Shown piece after piece: positions 8,036 through 16,211 of a DNA stretch of 46,760 bases. Location: contig WHTK01000002.1 in the NCBI GenBank assembly GCA_009377745.1, forward strand, positions 1-46,760. Reading direction: 5' to 3'. The notes below the pieces were generated by a model. That model had not been told where the DNA came from. It worked only from the letters and a program-made list of their open reading frames with translations, and ran no database searches. Each line of letters opens with the position of its first letter. The first letter of the stretch is position 1. A program made the translations under genes and the position numbers. This DNA is from Dehalococcoidia bacterium. Lineage in GTDB: Bacteria > Chloroflexota > Dehalococcoidia > DSTF01 > WHTK01.

Positions 8036-8091
8036 GCGGGTTTCAACCCGCGGGATAGTGCTCCCACCATGCCTCGGGGTTCAGCCCGAGG
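8036..8091. repeat. Paired palindromes: GCGGGTTTCAACCCGC and CCTCGGG(N6)CCCGAGG
   Basis: The first palindrome is 8036-8051 and the second 8072-8091, with TATAGAC after the second. The same two elements, in the same order and with similar spacing, occur at 10561-10616, so they move or copy as a pair. Single copies of the second type are at 19972-19991 (inverted) and 20133-20152. Confidence 0.7.
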
Positions 8092-8158
8092 TATAGACCC
8101 CCACCAGGAAGCTCATCGCCCAGCTAGACGCCGCATCCCCGCGCTAGCCCGGTGTTTG

Positions 8159-8292
<134 letters not shown>

Positions 8293-8346
8293 AAACACGA
8301 TATGCTGCAACCCGCACCACCTTAACCAGCAAACGGAGGACATCGC

Positions 8347-9305
8347 GTGGCAGACAAGACCAGGCCGTGGGTAATCGCTCTCGAAGAGCACTACTGGGAC
8401 TCGGAAGTCGTTTCCCACTTCGCCGGCGAAAGCCGCGCCCCCAACATCGTCCAGCGCCTCGAAGACATGGACGCCCTCCGGCTCAAAGAGATGGACGAGG
8501 CCGGCATCGACCTCCAGGTCATCTCCCACGGCCCGCCCGGTACTCAGCGCCTCAACCCCGAGATCGCCGCCGAGGTCTCGATCCGCGCCAACGACCGCCT
8601 GCGCGACGCCATCGCCGCCCGCCCTGACCGCTTCGCCGCCTTCGCCAGCCTCCCCACCGTCGACCCCACCGCTGCGGCGGATGAGCTCGAACGCACCGTG
8701 ACCCGGCTCGGTTTCAAGGGCGCCCTGATCCACGGCCTCACCAACGGCGTCTTCCTGGACGACAAGCGCTTCTGGCCGATCTTCGAGCGCGCCCAGGCCC
8801 TGGACGTGCCGCTCTACGTCCACCCCTCCAGCCCCCACCCCGCCGTCGTCGATATCTACTACCGCGACTACCTCCAGGACTTCCCTTCCCTCCTCGGCGC
8901 CGGCTGGGGCTTCACCGTGGAGACCGCCACCCAGGACATCCGGCTCGTCCTCAGCGGCGTCTTCGAGGAGTACCCCAATCTCAAGATCATCCTCGGCCAC
9001 CTCGGCGAGTCGCTGCCCTTCTCCCTCTGGCGCATCGACCACGCCCCTCCCGCCCCGGCAACCAGCCGATCTCCTTCAAAGAGGTCTTCTGCGACCACTT
9101 CTACATCACCACCAGCGGCAACTTCTCCACCCCCGCCCTCCTCTGCTCGATGCTGGAGATGGGCGCCGACCGCATCCTCTTCTCCGTCGATTGGCCCTTC
9201 GTCGAGAACGCGCCCGGCACAAAGTGGATGGAAGGCCTGCCCGTCAGCGCCGAGGACAAGGTCAAGATCCTCAGCGCCAACGCCGAAAGGCTCCTCAAGC
9301 TCTAA
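8347..9305 (+). CDS. Amidohydrolase-2 family protein, frameshifted near 9050
   Basis: GTG start with GGAGG eight bases upstream. The family (PF04909) includes metal-dependent decarboxylases such as gamma-resorcylate decarboxylase and ACMSD. Visible pieces are IALEEHYW (Glu and His ligands, residues 10-17), MDEAGIDLQVIS, RPDRFAAFASLP, PLYVHPSSPHP (His ligand) and IILGHLGESLPF. After LWRIDHA the frame turns into low-complexity Pro/Ser. The adjacent frame continues the family with RPGNQPISFKEVFCDHFYIT, then ILFSVDWPFV (Asp ligand) and LSANAERLLKL, stopping at 9305. One extra C in the run around 9048-9056 joins the two. Without it the protein lacks the metal-binding Asp. Likely about 319 residues when whole. 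Confidence 0.8.
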
Positions 9306-9338
9306 CGTGTATCAGGGTCCGCCGGGACGCGGGTTGTA

Positions 9339-9487
9339 GCGGCCACCTTTAGGTCGCCACCTCACGCCCGTCTAACGCATTATCCGGAAGAACACGAGGC
9401 CCGCTCATCCCCTGAGGCGTATCCGTCCTCCCGCTCATCCTGAGGCACTCGAAGAGCCTGCCCTGAGTTGACGAGACGAAGGGATGA
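9339..9487. repeat. Repeat-filled gap: hairpin relic and CTCATCC...GGATGAG element
   Basis: The 306-base gap from 9306 to 9611 has no gene. It holds a decayed GGCGACC hairpin at 9339-9358 and, at 9434-9487, an element starting CTCATCCTGAGGCACTCGAAG and ending GAAGGGATGAG, with a 23-base insertion between the arms compared with the compact copy at 11730-11756. A half copy (CTCATCCCCTGAGGC) precedes it at about 9403. Confidence 0.6.
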
Positions 9488-9611
9488 GCCAAGCCCCCGA
9501 AGCGCCGTTCACGTCTGTCACCTGTCGATAATCCATTGGCCCCCACGTTGACATCCTGGCTCAGATGTAAGAGCTTAGGCGACAAGACGCATCGAAAGAG
9601 GGGCGCCCACA

Positions 9612-10547
9612 ATGGCCAAGGTCCGCACCGAGGTAACCAGCATCGTCCACAGCCTCCCCTGGCTCATCGCCCAGGATGAAGGCCTCTTCGCCGATGAAGG
9701 CATCGAGGTCGAGTTCGTCCACGCCCCTCAGCGCGGCGCCTGGCTCAGCAAGGCCGGCGATGGCAAGGCGACGATCACCGGCCAGGACCTTGTCCAGGAC
9801 CCCAAGCTCGTCGACTCGATCGGCGTCCACCTGATCTTCGAAGAGGGCGCCTGCGAGCTCTACCGCGCCTGCGAGTGGGGCCAGGTGCGCCGCACTCAGG
9901 ACAGCCAGCGCGGCGGCCTCATCGTCGGCAAGCGCGCCGCCGTCAGCACCCAGGCCATCCTCGTCCGCCCCGATTCGCCCATCAACTACCCCCAGATGCT
10001 CGCCGGCAAGGTCGTCGGCGTGAACTTCCACGCCGGCTCCCACTACCTCGCCCTCATGTTTCTCGAAGGCTTCCTCCACCGCGACGAGATCAACGTCGTC
10101 CACGCCGGCCGCCCCCTGGAGCGCTACGAGGCCCTCATGGCCGGCAAGGTCGATGCCGTCGGCCTCATGGAGCCCTGGATCGCCCTGGCCGAAAAGAACG
10201 GCTGCAAGAGCCTCGGCGAAGCCCACTACATCGGCGCCGACATCGCCTCTCCCGATATGGACCAGCCGACCTACGAAGCCCTCCAGCGGGCCATGAGCCG
10301 CGCCGTCCGCCTCTTCAACGCCGACAAGCCCAAGTACCTCCATTACCTCATCGATGAGGTCCCGCCCCACCTCGACCGCCTCAAGCCGGAGGACTTTCAC
10401 CTGCCCCGGCTGCGCTACGCGGAACCCGCCCCCTACTCCGAGGCCGAGTTCCGCCGCACCTACGAATGGATGATGAGCTGGGACCTGATCAACGACGACA
10501 TGACCTTCGAAGACCTCGTCGACAACCGCATCTCCGTCGTCGCCTAG
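9612..10547 (+). CDS. NMT1/THI5-like binding protein without signal peptide
   Basis: 311 residues starting at the ATG at 9612. The fold is that of NMT1/THI5-like or SsuA-like substrate-binding proteins: SLPWLIAQDEGLFADEGIEV near the start, then LAGKVVGVNFHAGSHYLALM, and MAGKVDAVGLMEPWIALAEK, the usual 'gene product scans domain' points of the two lobes. Family members normally carry an export signal of 20-30 residues; here the lobe begins almost at residue 8, so the protein should stay in the cytoplasm. It could then be a THI5-type enzyme or a sensor rather than a transporter part. No permease or ATPase is nearby. The flanks are repeat-rich gaps. Confidence 0.75.
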   Translation: MAKVRTEVTSIVHSLPWLIAQDEGLFADEGIEVEFVHAPQRGAWLSKAGDGKATITGQDLVQDPKLVDSIGVHLIFEEGACELYRACEWGQVRRTQDSQRGGLIVGKRAAVSTQAILVRPDSPINYPQMLAGKVVGVNFHAGSHYLALMFLEGFLHRDEINVVHAGRPLERYEALMAGKVDAVGLMEPWIALAEKNGCKSLGEAHYIGADIASPDMDQPTYEALQRAMSRAVRLFNADKPKYLHYLIDEVPPHLDRLKPEDFHLPRLRYAEPAPYSEAEFRRTYEWMMSWDLINDDMTFEDLVDNRISVVA

Positions 10548-10560
10548 CTCTCATCCAACC

Positions 10561-10616
10561 GCGGGTTGAAACCCGTGGCTAAGCCGCCCAATCATGCCTC
10601 GGGGTTCAGCCCGAGG
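10561..10616. repeat. Second copy of the paired palindromes
   Basis: GCGGGTTGAAACCCGTG at 10561-10577 is followed by CCTCGGG(N6)CCCGAGG at 10597-10616, the same pair and order as at 8036-8091. It starts 13 bases after the stop of the binding-protein gene. Confidence 0.7.
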
Positions 10617-10751
10617 TATGACGCGTCAAAGCAGCGCCTTACCTCTTGCCCCCACCTTCAGGCCGGGTACTGCTCCTCCTACCAGCATCATCCTTCTCAT
10701 GCGCCGCCGCTACTTCCACATACCTCGCAACGACCATCGCAACCCCGATCT

Positions 10752-10889
10752 GTCTTTGCGAGGAGCGCCCAGCGACGAAGCAATCCCGGACTAAACCCCA
10801 TCAGCAGATCAGTCCCGTATTCGCACCCTTACCTCCCGCCCCAGCCAACTCGAAGCGCCTCCTCATGCCCCAGCCTTCCAGGCTGGGGT
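10752..10889. repeat. Composite repeat module, copy 1
   Basis: The module starts with the GTCTTTGCGAGGAGCGCCCAG element and runs through CCCCATCAGCAGATCAGTCC to the palindrome CCCCAGCCT/TCC/AGGCTGGGG at 10868-10888. Copy 2 follows 176 bases downstream. The whole gap 10548-11219 (672 bases) shows no gene; it is made of such modules. Confidence 0.75.
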
Positions 10890-10927
10890 GCTGTCCTGCA
10901 ACGAAGGACGCAACCCTCACCCAATCC

Positions 10928-11063
10928 GTCTTTGCGAGGAGCGCCCAGCGACGAAGCAACCTCGGGCTAAATCCCCATCAGCAGATCAGTCCCTTATTCG
11001 CCGCCCTCCTTCGGTCCCGTCAACTCAAAGAACGCCCTCATGCCCCAGCCTTCCAGGCTGGGG
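10928..11063. repeat. Composite repeat module, copy 2
   Basis: Same order as 10752-10889: TTGCGAGGAGCGCCCAGCG element, CATCAGCAGATCAGTCCC, and palindrome CCCCAGCCT/TCC/AGGCTGGGG at 11043-11063. Middle parts have drifted while the ends stay nearly identical. A broken CCCCGGGGTTCA palindrome follows at about 11107. Confidence 0.75.
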
Positions 11064-11219
11064 TCTCGTAACCCACCTCGGCCGCACAACTGCATCCTTC
11101 GCCCATGCCCCGGGGTTCACCAGAGTATTAACACCCCAACCTCCAACCCCTAACCCTCCCGCTGTATACTCTTCTCGAAAATCTCTATACACGCTGAGCC
11201 AGACTCAGGAGGCAGAACT

Positions 11220-11681
11220 GTGGGTATTCAACGCGTCGGCCACGCCGTCATCCGCATGCGAGACCTCGAAAAGGCGAAGTGGTTCTACCACGAAGTCCTC
11301 GGCATGGAGATCGGCGCCGAGACCGACCTCGGCATCTTCTTCCGCTTCGGCAACTACCACCATGACCTCGCCGTCTTCTACGCCGCCCCCGATGGCGCCC
11401 TGCCCAACGGCACCGAGGTCGGCCTCGACCACCTCGCCCTTCTCGCCGACAACATCGAGTCCGTCCGCGCCATCTACGACCGCGCCAAGGCCATGGGCGT
11501 CGAGGTCGTCGGCAGCGCCGACCACGCCATCACCCGCAGCCTCTACCTGCGCGACCCCGAGGGCAACAAGATCGAAGTCTACGTCGACGTGCCTGAGTAC
11601 AACTGGCGCGAAGAGGGCATGGGCGGCATCCTCCTCCCCTTCGACATCGAAGACATCCCCAGCCCGGCCGCAACGCACTGA
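11220..11681 (+). CDS. VOC family (glyoxalase/extradiol dioxygenase-like) protein
   Basis: 153 residues; the GTG start is fixed by CAGGAGG nine bases upstream. It has the paired beta-alpha-beta-beta-beta modules of the vicinal oxygen chelate fold. Module one begins GIQRVGHAVIRMRDLEKAKWFY, with His8 as probable metal ligand. Module two begins LDHLALLADNIESVRAIYDR (His) and ends YLRDPEGNKIEVYVD (Glu). The pattern of two His and one Glu fits a metal-dependent member such as a glyoxalase, an extradiol dioxygenase-like enzyme or a resistance protein; the substrate is not readable. The next gene is also VOC-like, on the same strand, 121 bases downstream behind a small palindrome. Confidence 0.85.
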   Translation: MGIQRVGHAVIRMRDLEKAKWFYHEVLGMEIGAETDLGIFFRFGNYHHDLAVFYAAPDGALPNGTEVGLDHLALLADNIESVRAIYDRAKAMGVEVVGSADHAITRSLYLRDPEGNKIEVYVDVPEYNWREEGMGGILLPFDIEDIPSPAATH

Positions 11682-11729
11682 CGCTTCGCTTGTCCTCGGG
11701 GCGGGCCTTTATCGTTTGACACAACACCG

Positions 11730-11756
11730 CTCATCCTGAGGCTCTCGAAGGATGAG
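11730..11756. repeat. CTCATCCT...AGGATGAG palindrome
   Basis: CTCATCCT and AGGATGAG flank GAGGCTCTCGA. This is the compact form of the element seen stretched at 9434-9487 and decayed at 12514-12541 (GCATCCTGAGCCTGTCGAAGG). Confidence 0.7.
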
Positions 11757-11802
11757 TTCGGCCAGCCCTTCGAGGAATCTAAACCGAACCAGGAGGCCCT
11801 CA

Positions 11803-12405
11803 ATGTCCGAGAAAGCAGGCGCCCTCGACACCCTCATCGAGCGCATGGTCGCCGATTACCTGGCGCAGAACGGCGCCGCCCGCATCCTCAAAGTCGCGCT
11901 GGATGACACCGGCGCCGGCTTCTGGCCCGTCATGGACCACCTCACTATCCGCACCTTCGATATCGACCGCCGCGCCCAGGAATGGGTCGATCTCGGCTAC
12001 GTCTACTCTGAGACCCTCAACTTTGAGGACTGGTACGCCAAGGTCTACCGCCTCCAGGGCTACCCCGCCCTCTTCATCGACCAGGCCTACCTGGACGAAC
12101 GTGGCCGCACCAGCCTCATCCCCGCCTGGGTGGAGGCCTTCGGCGACAACACCTTCCACCACATCGCCGTCCGCGTCGAGGACATAGAGGTCGCCATCCG
12201 CCAGCTCCAGGCTCGCGGCGTCGCCTTCGCCGGGACGATCATCGGCGACCCCGGCAGCGACCTGCGTCAGATCTTCAGCGTCGCCGAGACCAAGGACGGC
12301 AAAGCCTTCAGCGTCCTGGAGCTAACCGAGCGCCACCGCGGCTACCAGGGCTTCTCTCCGCCCCAGGCCGACGTCCTCATGAAGTCCAGCGCCCCCGCCG
12401 GTTAG
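11803..12405 (+). CDS. VOC-fold protein related to HPPD/DUF1338-type oxygenases
   Basis: 200 residues from the ATG at 11803, chosen because AGGAGG lies nine bases upstream; the longer in-frame start at 11752 lies inside a repeat. Two VOC modules are visible: MDHLTIRTFDIDRRAQEW, with a His that suits metal binding, and TFHHIAVRVEDIEVAIRQL, followed by FSVLELTERHRGYQGFSP with the third ligand Glu. The last motif recalls the 'FELxQR.G..GF' end of 4-hydroxyphenylpyruvate dioxygenase, and DHLTIRTF recalls DUF1338 (2-oxoadipate dioxygenase). It is shorter than either. A non-heme iron dioxygenase or decarboxylase is plausible but unproven. Confidence 0.7.
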   Translation: MSEKAGALDTLIERMVADYLAQNGAARILKVALDDTGAGFWPVMDHLTIRTFDIDRRAQEWVDLGYVYSETLNFEDWYAKVYRLQGYPALFIDQAYLDERGRTSLIPAWVEAFGDNTFHHIAVRVEDIEVAIRQLQARGVAFAGTIIGDPGSDLRQIFSVAETKDGKAFSVLELTERHRGYQGFSPPQADVLMKSSAPAG

Positions 12406-12410
12406 GACGA

Positions 12411-12610
12411 GCCGAGGCCCCATCCGCCATTGCGAATCATCGAAGACGGCGAAGCAACCTTTGACACCACCGTATGCGCCTAAAGCCACATCATCGCCGC
12501 AAACGATCCCCATGGCATCCTGAGCCTGTCGAAGGACGTGCTCGTACCAATCCCCTCGCCCTCGCAGGGAGAGGGTAGGGTGAGGGTGTGCGCTCTCCCG
12601 TCATATGCCC
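12411..12610. repeat. Duplicated repeat module A in the 12.4-13.0 kb gap
   Basis: The module begins GCCGAGGCCCCATCCGCCAT, continues with TTGCGAATCATCG...GGCGAAGCAACCTTTG, includes the GCATCCTGAGCCTGTCGAAGG relic and ends with CTCGTACCAATCCCCTCG and GCAGGGAGAGGGTAGGG. Its counterpart is at 12663-12826. The 638-base gap 12406-13043 shows no gene. Open frames there (for example 12480-12839 on the minus strand, with PSPSPLPARARGL twice) are just the repeats. Confidence 0.75.
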
Positions 12611-12662
12611 GGCGCCCTCCACCACGACGACGCCCTCCGCCGTCACGATGCCATCGACGACA

Positions 12663-12826
12663 GCCGAGGCCCCATCCGCCATTGCGAGCCAGTCGAAGAC
12701 GGCGAAGCAACCTTTGATCTCCCGTCTCTAGTGAAGCCCCATACAATCGCCAACTAGCTCGTACCAATCCCCTCGCCCTCGCAGGGAGAGGGGAGGGTGA
12801 GGGTGTGCGCTCTCCCGTCATACCCG
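12663..12826. repeat. Duplicated repeat module B
   Basis: GCCGAGGCCCCATCCGCCAT is offset by 252 bases from copy A and CTCGTACCAATCCCCTCG by 217 bases, so the two copies differ by a deletion inside the module. Both end with CGCTCTCCCGTCATA and CCCGGCGC. Confidence 0.75.
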
Positions 12827-13043
12827 GCGCGCCATCCACCCCTCGGAGCTAGCCCACGGCTCGCCCTACCCTAACCCTGTGTCAGTCCGCCCTCGCCCCA
12901 AGCCATCCTCACGCCGCACCCCCCGGGGCGCGAAAACGTGTCCGCACGATCAATCCCCGCGGCGACAACAGCCAGACTCGCCGGCCCATCGACCAGATTC
13001 AGGACCTAAGAACAAAAACCGCCAACAATCAGACAATCAAACC

Positions 13044-14702
13044 TTACGGCCTGAACACCACCGGCGCCAGGTTGTCCCGGTCGATGGCCACATCCACCAC
13101 CGCCGGACGGCCGCTGTCCAGCGCCCGCTTCAGCGCCCCCTCCAGGTCCGCCGGCTCCTCGACTCGCTCTCCGTGCGCCCCCAGCGTCCGCGCCACCGCC
13201 CCGAAGTCCACCTGACCGTAGTCCACCGCGAAGAAGCGGCCGCCGTAGAGCTCGTTTTGATAAGCCCGCTCGTTGGCGAGGCCGTTGTCGTTGAAGACCA
13301 CGCAGACCACAGGGATGTCCTCCCTCACCGCCGTCTCCAGCTCCCCGATGTTGCACATCATGCCCATGTCCCCCACCGTCACCATGACGGGCCGGTCCGG
13401 CCGCGCCACCTTGGCCCCGATGCCGATCGGGAAGGACCCACCCACGGAAGCCCAGTCATCGATCGACATGAAGGTGCCCGGCTCGTAGGTGTCGTAGAGG
13501 GGACGGACGTGCTTGCCCGCGTTGCCGGCATCGACGATCATCAGCCCGTTCTTCGGCAGCACCGCGCGCATCGTCTTGGCGATGAAACCGCCGGGGATCG
13601 GCTTGGCCGGCGCCGCCACCATGTCGCGGTCGATGTCCCACTGCGAGCGCGCCTTCCCCACGTCCAGCCACTCCCAGCGCTGGCCGCTCTTGGCGATGCG
13701 GTCCGACAGCCCCTCGATGAAGCTGCGCGTCGAGCCCGTGACCGCCGCCGCCACCGGATACACCACGCCGATGTCGGTGCCCACCGGGTTGTGGTGGATG
13801 ATCTTGGTCTCCGGCGTGAAGACGCCGTACTTGAAGGTCGAAGAGTAGTAGTCGATGTGGGCGCCGATCGCCACGACCACGTCCGCCCGCGGCGCGGCCT
13901 TGTTGGCGCTGCCCCAGCCGTTGCGGCCCAGCATGCCGAGCGCCTTGGGGTGCGTCGTCGGGAAGGAGTCCGGGTAGTACTGGAACGTGGCGACCGGGAT
14001 GCCGCTGCGCTCGGCGAGGTCGATCATTGCCTCGGTCTGTCCCTCGCGCAGGACGCCGCCGCCGGCGATGAACAGCGGCCGTTCCGCCTTCGAAAGCACT
14101 GCCATCGCCTCGTCTATTGACGCCACCGGCACATCCGGGAGGGCCGTAGTCCTATACGACCCCGGCGCCCAGTCCTGCCGCGTCGTGTGCTCCAGGAAGA
14201 CATCGCGAGAGGCGTCGAGGTGTACTGGCCCCAGAGGCTCCGCCAGAGCCGTCCGGAAGGCGCGTCGCGTCGCTTCCTGCAGCTTGGCCGCGGACGGGAT
14301 CGAGTAGGCCCACTTCGTAATCGGCTTGAAGAACGTGGTCTGGTCAATGTCCTGGTTGGCGTCGCGCTCACGGACGTGCTCTTCCTGCTGGCCGGAGATG
14401 CTGAGCAGCGGCACGTAGCCCTTGTAGGCAGCGGCGATGCCGGTCGCGAGGTTGGTCACGCCGGGGCCCTCCGTCGCCGTGACGATGGCGGGCCGGCCGG
14501 CGGCGCGGGCATAGCCGTAAGCCATGAACGCGGCGCCCTGCTCGTGGCGGGTGAGGATGAAGCGGATCTGCGGCGTGTCACGCAGCGCGTCGAGGAAAGG
14601 CAGGTTCTGGGTGCCCGGTATGCCCCAGACGTGCTCGATGCCTTCGCGTAGCAAGCACTCGACCATCGCCTGGGCGCCGGTGATCGTGTCGGTCTTCTCC
14701 AT
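13044..14702 (-). CDS. Thiamine diphosphate-dependent enzyme, acetolactate synthase-like
   Basis: 552 residues, starting at the ATG at 14702 behind AAGGAG; a longer reading to 14759 adds an Arg/Cys-rich stretch that does not belong. The order is N-terminal TPP domain with catalytic Glu54 (LTRHEQGAAFMAYGYARA), middle Rossmann-like domain (RPLFIAGGGVL), and C-terminal TPP domain with the diphosphate motif GDMGMMCNIGELETA (Asp445) and FNDNG (Asn471). The family includes acetolactate synthase, benzoylformate decarboxylase, oxalyl-CoA decarboxylase and sulfopyruvate decarboxylase; no FAD-site evidence makes true acetolactate synthase less likely. It lies downstream of the MmgE/PrpD gene on the same strand, after a hairpin. 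It may act on a 2-oxo acid made in that pathway. Confidence 0.85.
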   Translation of the reverse strand: MEKTDTITGAQAMVECLLREGIEHVWGIPGTQNLPFLDALRDTPQIRFILTRHEQGAAFMAYGYARAAGRPAIVTATEGPGVTNLATGIAAAYKGYVPLLSISGQQEEHVRERDANQDIDQTTFFKPITKWAYSIPSAAKLQEATRRAFRTALAEPLGPVHLDASRDVFLEHTTRQDWAPGSYRTTALPDVPVASIDEAMAVLSKAERPLFIAGGGVLREGQTEAMIDLAERSGIPVATFQYYPDSFPTTHPKALGMLGRNGWGSANKAAPRADVVVAIGAHIDYYSSTFKYGVFTPETKIIHHNPVGTDIGVVYPVAAAVTGSTRSFIEGLSDRIAKSGQRWEWLDVGKARSQWDIDRDMVAAPAKPIPGGFIAKTMRAVLPKNGLMIVDAGNAGKHVRPLYDTYEPGTFMSIDDWASVGGSFPIGIGAKVARPDRPVMVTVGDMGMMCNIGELETAVREDIPVVCVVFNDNGLANERAYQNELYGGRFFAVDYGQVDFGAVARTLGAHGERVEEPADLEGALKRALDSGRPAVVDVAIDRDNLAPVVFRP

Positions 14703-14800
14703 GGTGCTTCTCCTTCGACGGCCGCAGCCGTGACATTGGCACGATCTTAGATGGCGCATCGCTTACGGTCTTGTGGAGATCGTACTGCTCCGACATTCGT

Positions 14801-14838
14801 GATCCGTAGGGGTCGAGCACGCTCGACCCCTACGGATC
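14801..14838. terminator. 18-bp perfect inverted repeat between MmgE/PrpD and TPP genes
   Basis: GATCCGTAGGGGTCGAGC at 14801-14818 is followed after AC by its exact reverse complement at 14821-14838. No T-run follows on either strand. It may stop or stabilise the minus-strand transcript coming from MmgE/PrpD, or be a copy of the GTAGGGG...CCCCTAC repeat class. Confidence 0.5.
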
Positions 14839-14845
14839 GTCTGGG

Positions 14846-16207
14846 TTAGGCCATCAGCAGCGAGCGCAGGTCACGCAGGTTGGGCAGGCTATCGAGGCTC
14901 CAGACGGCGTCGCAGAGAGAGCGAGAGCGCTGCTCGCCCAGCACCGGCGTCATGAGGTGATAGCACTTCTCGTCTACCTCCTCGGTGCTCATCGGGTTCT
15001 CGGCCGTCCCGTGGACGGAGATGGTGCGATGGCTCAGCGTCCGTCCGTCTTTGAGCTGGACCTCGACGATGCCCTGACGCTCCGGCAGCAGGCGCTGCAG
15101 CTCGTCGTCGCCGAGCAGCTCAATGCGGCTACGTAGATCGGCCGTGGCGGGGTCATGCATACGCTCCTCATCGTGAGACGACTCGAACGTGACGATGCCA
15201 TCGAGCAGCATGACGGCGCACATGTGCTGCATGGAGATGTCCGGCATGGTGCGGTCGTTGGTGGTGTTGGCGCCGGTGTGGGAAACGCGCACCACCACAC
15301 GTTCGACCTGCTCCGCCTGGACGCCGTGGCTGCGGATCAGCTCCAGGAGGGAGTCGAGCGGGGCCTGAATCGGCGAGCCAACGGTCCAGCGCTTGATGTT
15401 AGTCCGGAGGATCTCGTAGTCGGAGCCAAGCTCGCGGACCAGCTCGTCCGGGTTGGGATTGAGGCCGCGTCCGAAGGTGAAGTAGAAGCCGTGCAGGCCA
15501 TCGAAGGGGTCTTCCTCGCCCGTGAAGCCGTGCTGGACCATCGAGGCGGCCTCGACGCCGTGGCGGGCGTTCATGCCGGCGAAGACGAAGGCCTTCTCGA
15601 CGTGCTCCTTGTCTCGCACCCAGGAGCCAACGCCCGAGGCCTGCTGTACGAGGTACGAGAAGAGGTAGCGCACCCGCCGCGGGTCGAGGCCGGCGAGCGA
15701 GCCCGCTGCCGCCCCGGCGCCGAATAGCGCCCCGAAGGCATGGGTCGCGTGTCCGGCTTCGCGGAAGTCGATGGCGACCATCGACTGGTTGAGGCGCGCG
15801 CCGATGTCGTAGCCGAGAGCGACGGCGGAGAGGAAGGCAGCTCCGGACGCCCCCTCGCGCTCGCCCATGGCAAGGGCAGCCGGGACGATGCCGCAGCCGG
15901 GGTGATGCTGCGAGGCGTGCGAGTCGTCCGTCTCGTCAGAGTGGGCAAGCATGGCGTTGGCCAGCGCCGCGTTCTCGATGCTGGTAACGAGGCCGGAGGC
16001 GACGACGGACGCCTCGGCGACGCCGCCACGGCCGCGCACGTAGGACACAGCCTGCTGGCCCGGCAGCAGTGTCGAGCCGGAGACCATCGAGGCGATGGTG
16101 TCGAGGACGTGGTGCTTCGTCTTCTCGAGGACGTTGGGCGGCAGCGGTTGTTTGGCAGCGGCCGCAACGTACTCGGAGAGACGCTGCATGATCTCGGTCT
16201 CGGCCAT
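14846..16207 (-). CDS. MmgE/PrpD family protein
   Basis: 453 residues from the ATG at 16207. The start has no strong ribosome site but sits four bases after the ABM gene's stop, so it is probably translated by coupling. The family includes 2-methylcitrate dehydratase (PrpD) and cis-aconitate decarboxylase. Visible hallmarks are LEKTKHHVLDTIASMVSG near the start, the conserved LAHSDETDDSHASQHHPG block (acid, His and Pro-Gly of the active site), LSAVALGYDIGARL and FGALFGAGAAAGSLAGLD. The lid domain has TFGRGLNPNPDELV and IKRWTVGSPIQAPLDSLLEL. The usual 450-residue length is met. Facing TcuA/TcuB across a short divergent region, it may convert a tricarboxylate such as cis-aconitate; this is inference. 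Confidence 0.85.
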   Translation of the reverse strand: MAETEIMQRLSEYVAAAAKQPLPPNVLEKTKHHVLDTIASMVSGSTLLPGQQAVSYVRGRGGVAEASVVASGLVTSIENAALANAMLAHSDETDDSHASQHHPGCGIVPAALAMGEREGASGAAFLSAVALGYDIGARLNQSMVAIDFREAGHATHAFGALFGAGAAAGSLAGLDPRRVRYLFSYLVQQASGVGSWVRDKEHVEKAFVFAGMNARHGVEAASMVQHGFTGEEDPFDGLHGFYFTFGRGLNPNPDELVRELGSDYEILRTNIKRWTVGSPIQAPLDSLLELIRSHGVQAEQVERVVVRVSHTGANTTNDRTMPDISMQHMCAVMLLDGIVTFESSHDEERMHDPATADLRSRIELLGDDELQRLLPERQGIVEVQLKDGRTLSHRTISVHGTAENPMSTEEVDEKCYHLMTPVLGEQRSRSLCDAVWSLDSLPNLRDLRSLLMA

Positions 16208-16211
16208 GACG

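Noticed and set aside
9561..10400. 279-codon minus-strand frame over the binding-protein-like gene
   Set aside because: Acidic, Val/Gly/Ala-rich shadow with no domain; plus-strand gene has clear lobes.
10566..11739. Several plus-strand frames of 66-283 codons between the binding-protein-like and VOC genes
   Set aside because: They are made of interspersed repeats (SVFARSAQRRS twice, QPSRLG) or are shifted readings of the VOC gene.
12480..12839. 119-codon minus-strand frame with PSPSPLPARARGL repeats
   Set aside because: It is the translated repeat modules A and B.
12879..14120. 413-codon open frame antisense to the TPP enzyme gene
   Set aside because: Arg/His/Asp-rich composition typical of the complement of a GC-rich gene; no ribosome site; the minus-strand gene has a clear family and motifs.
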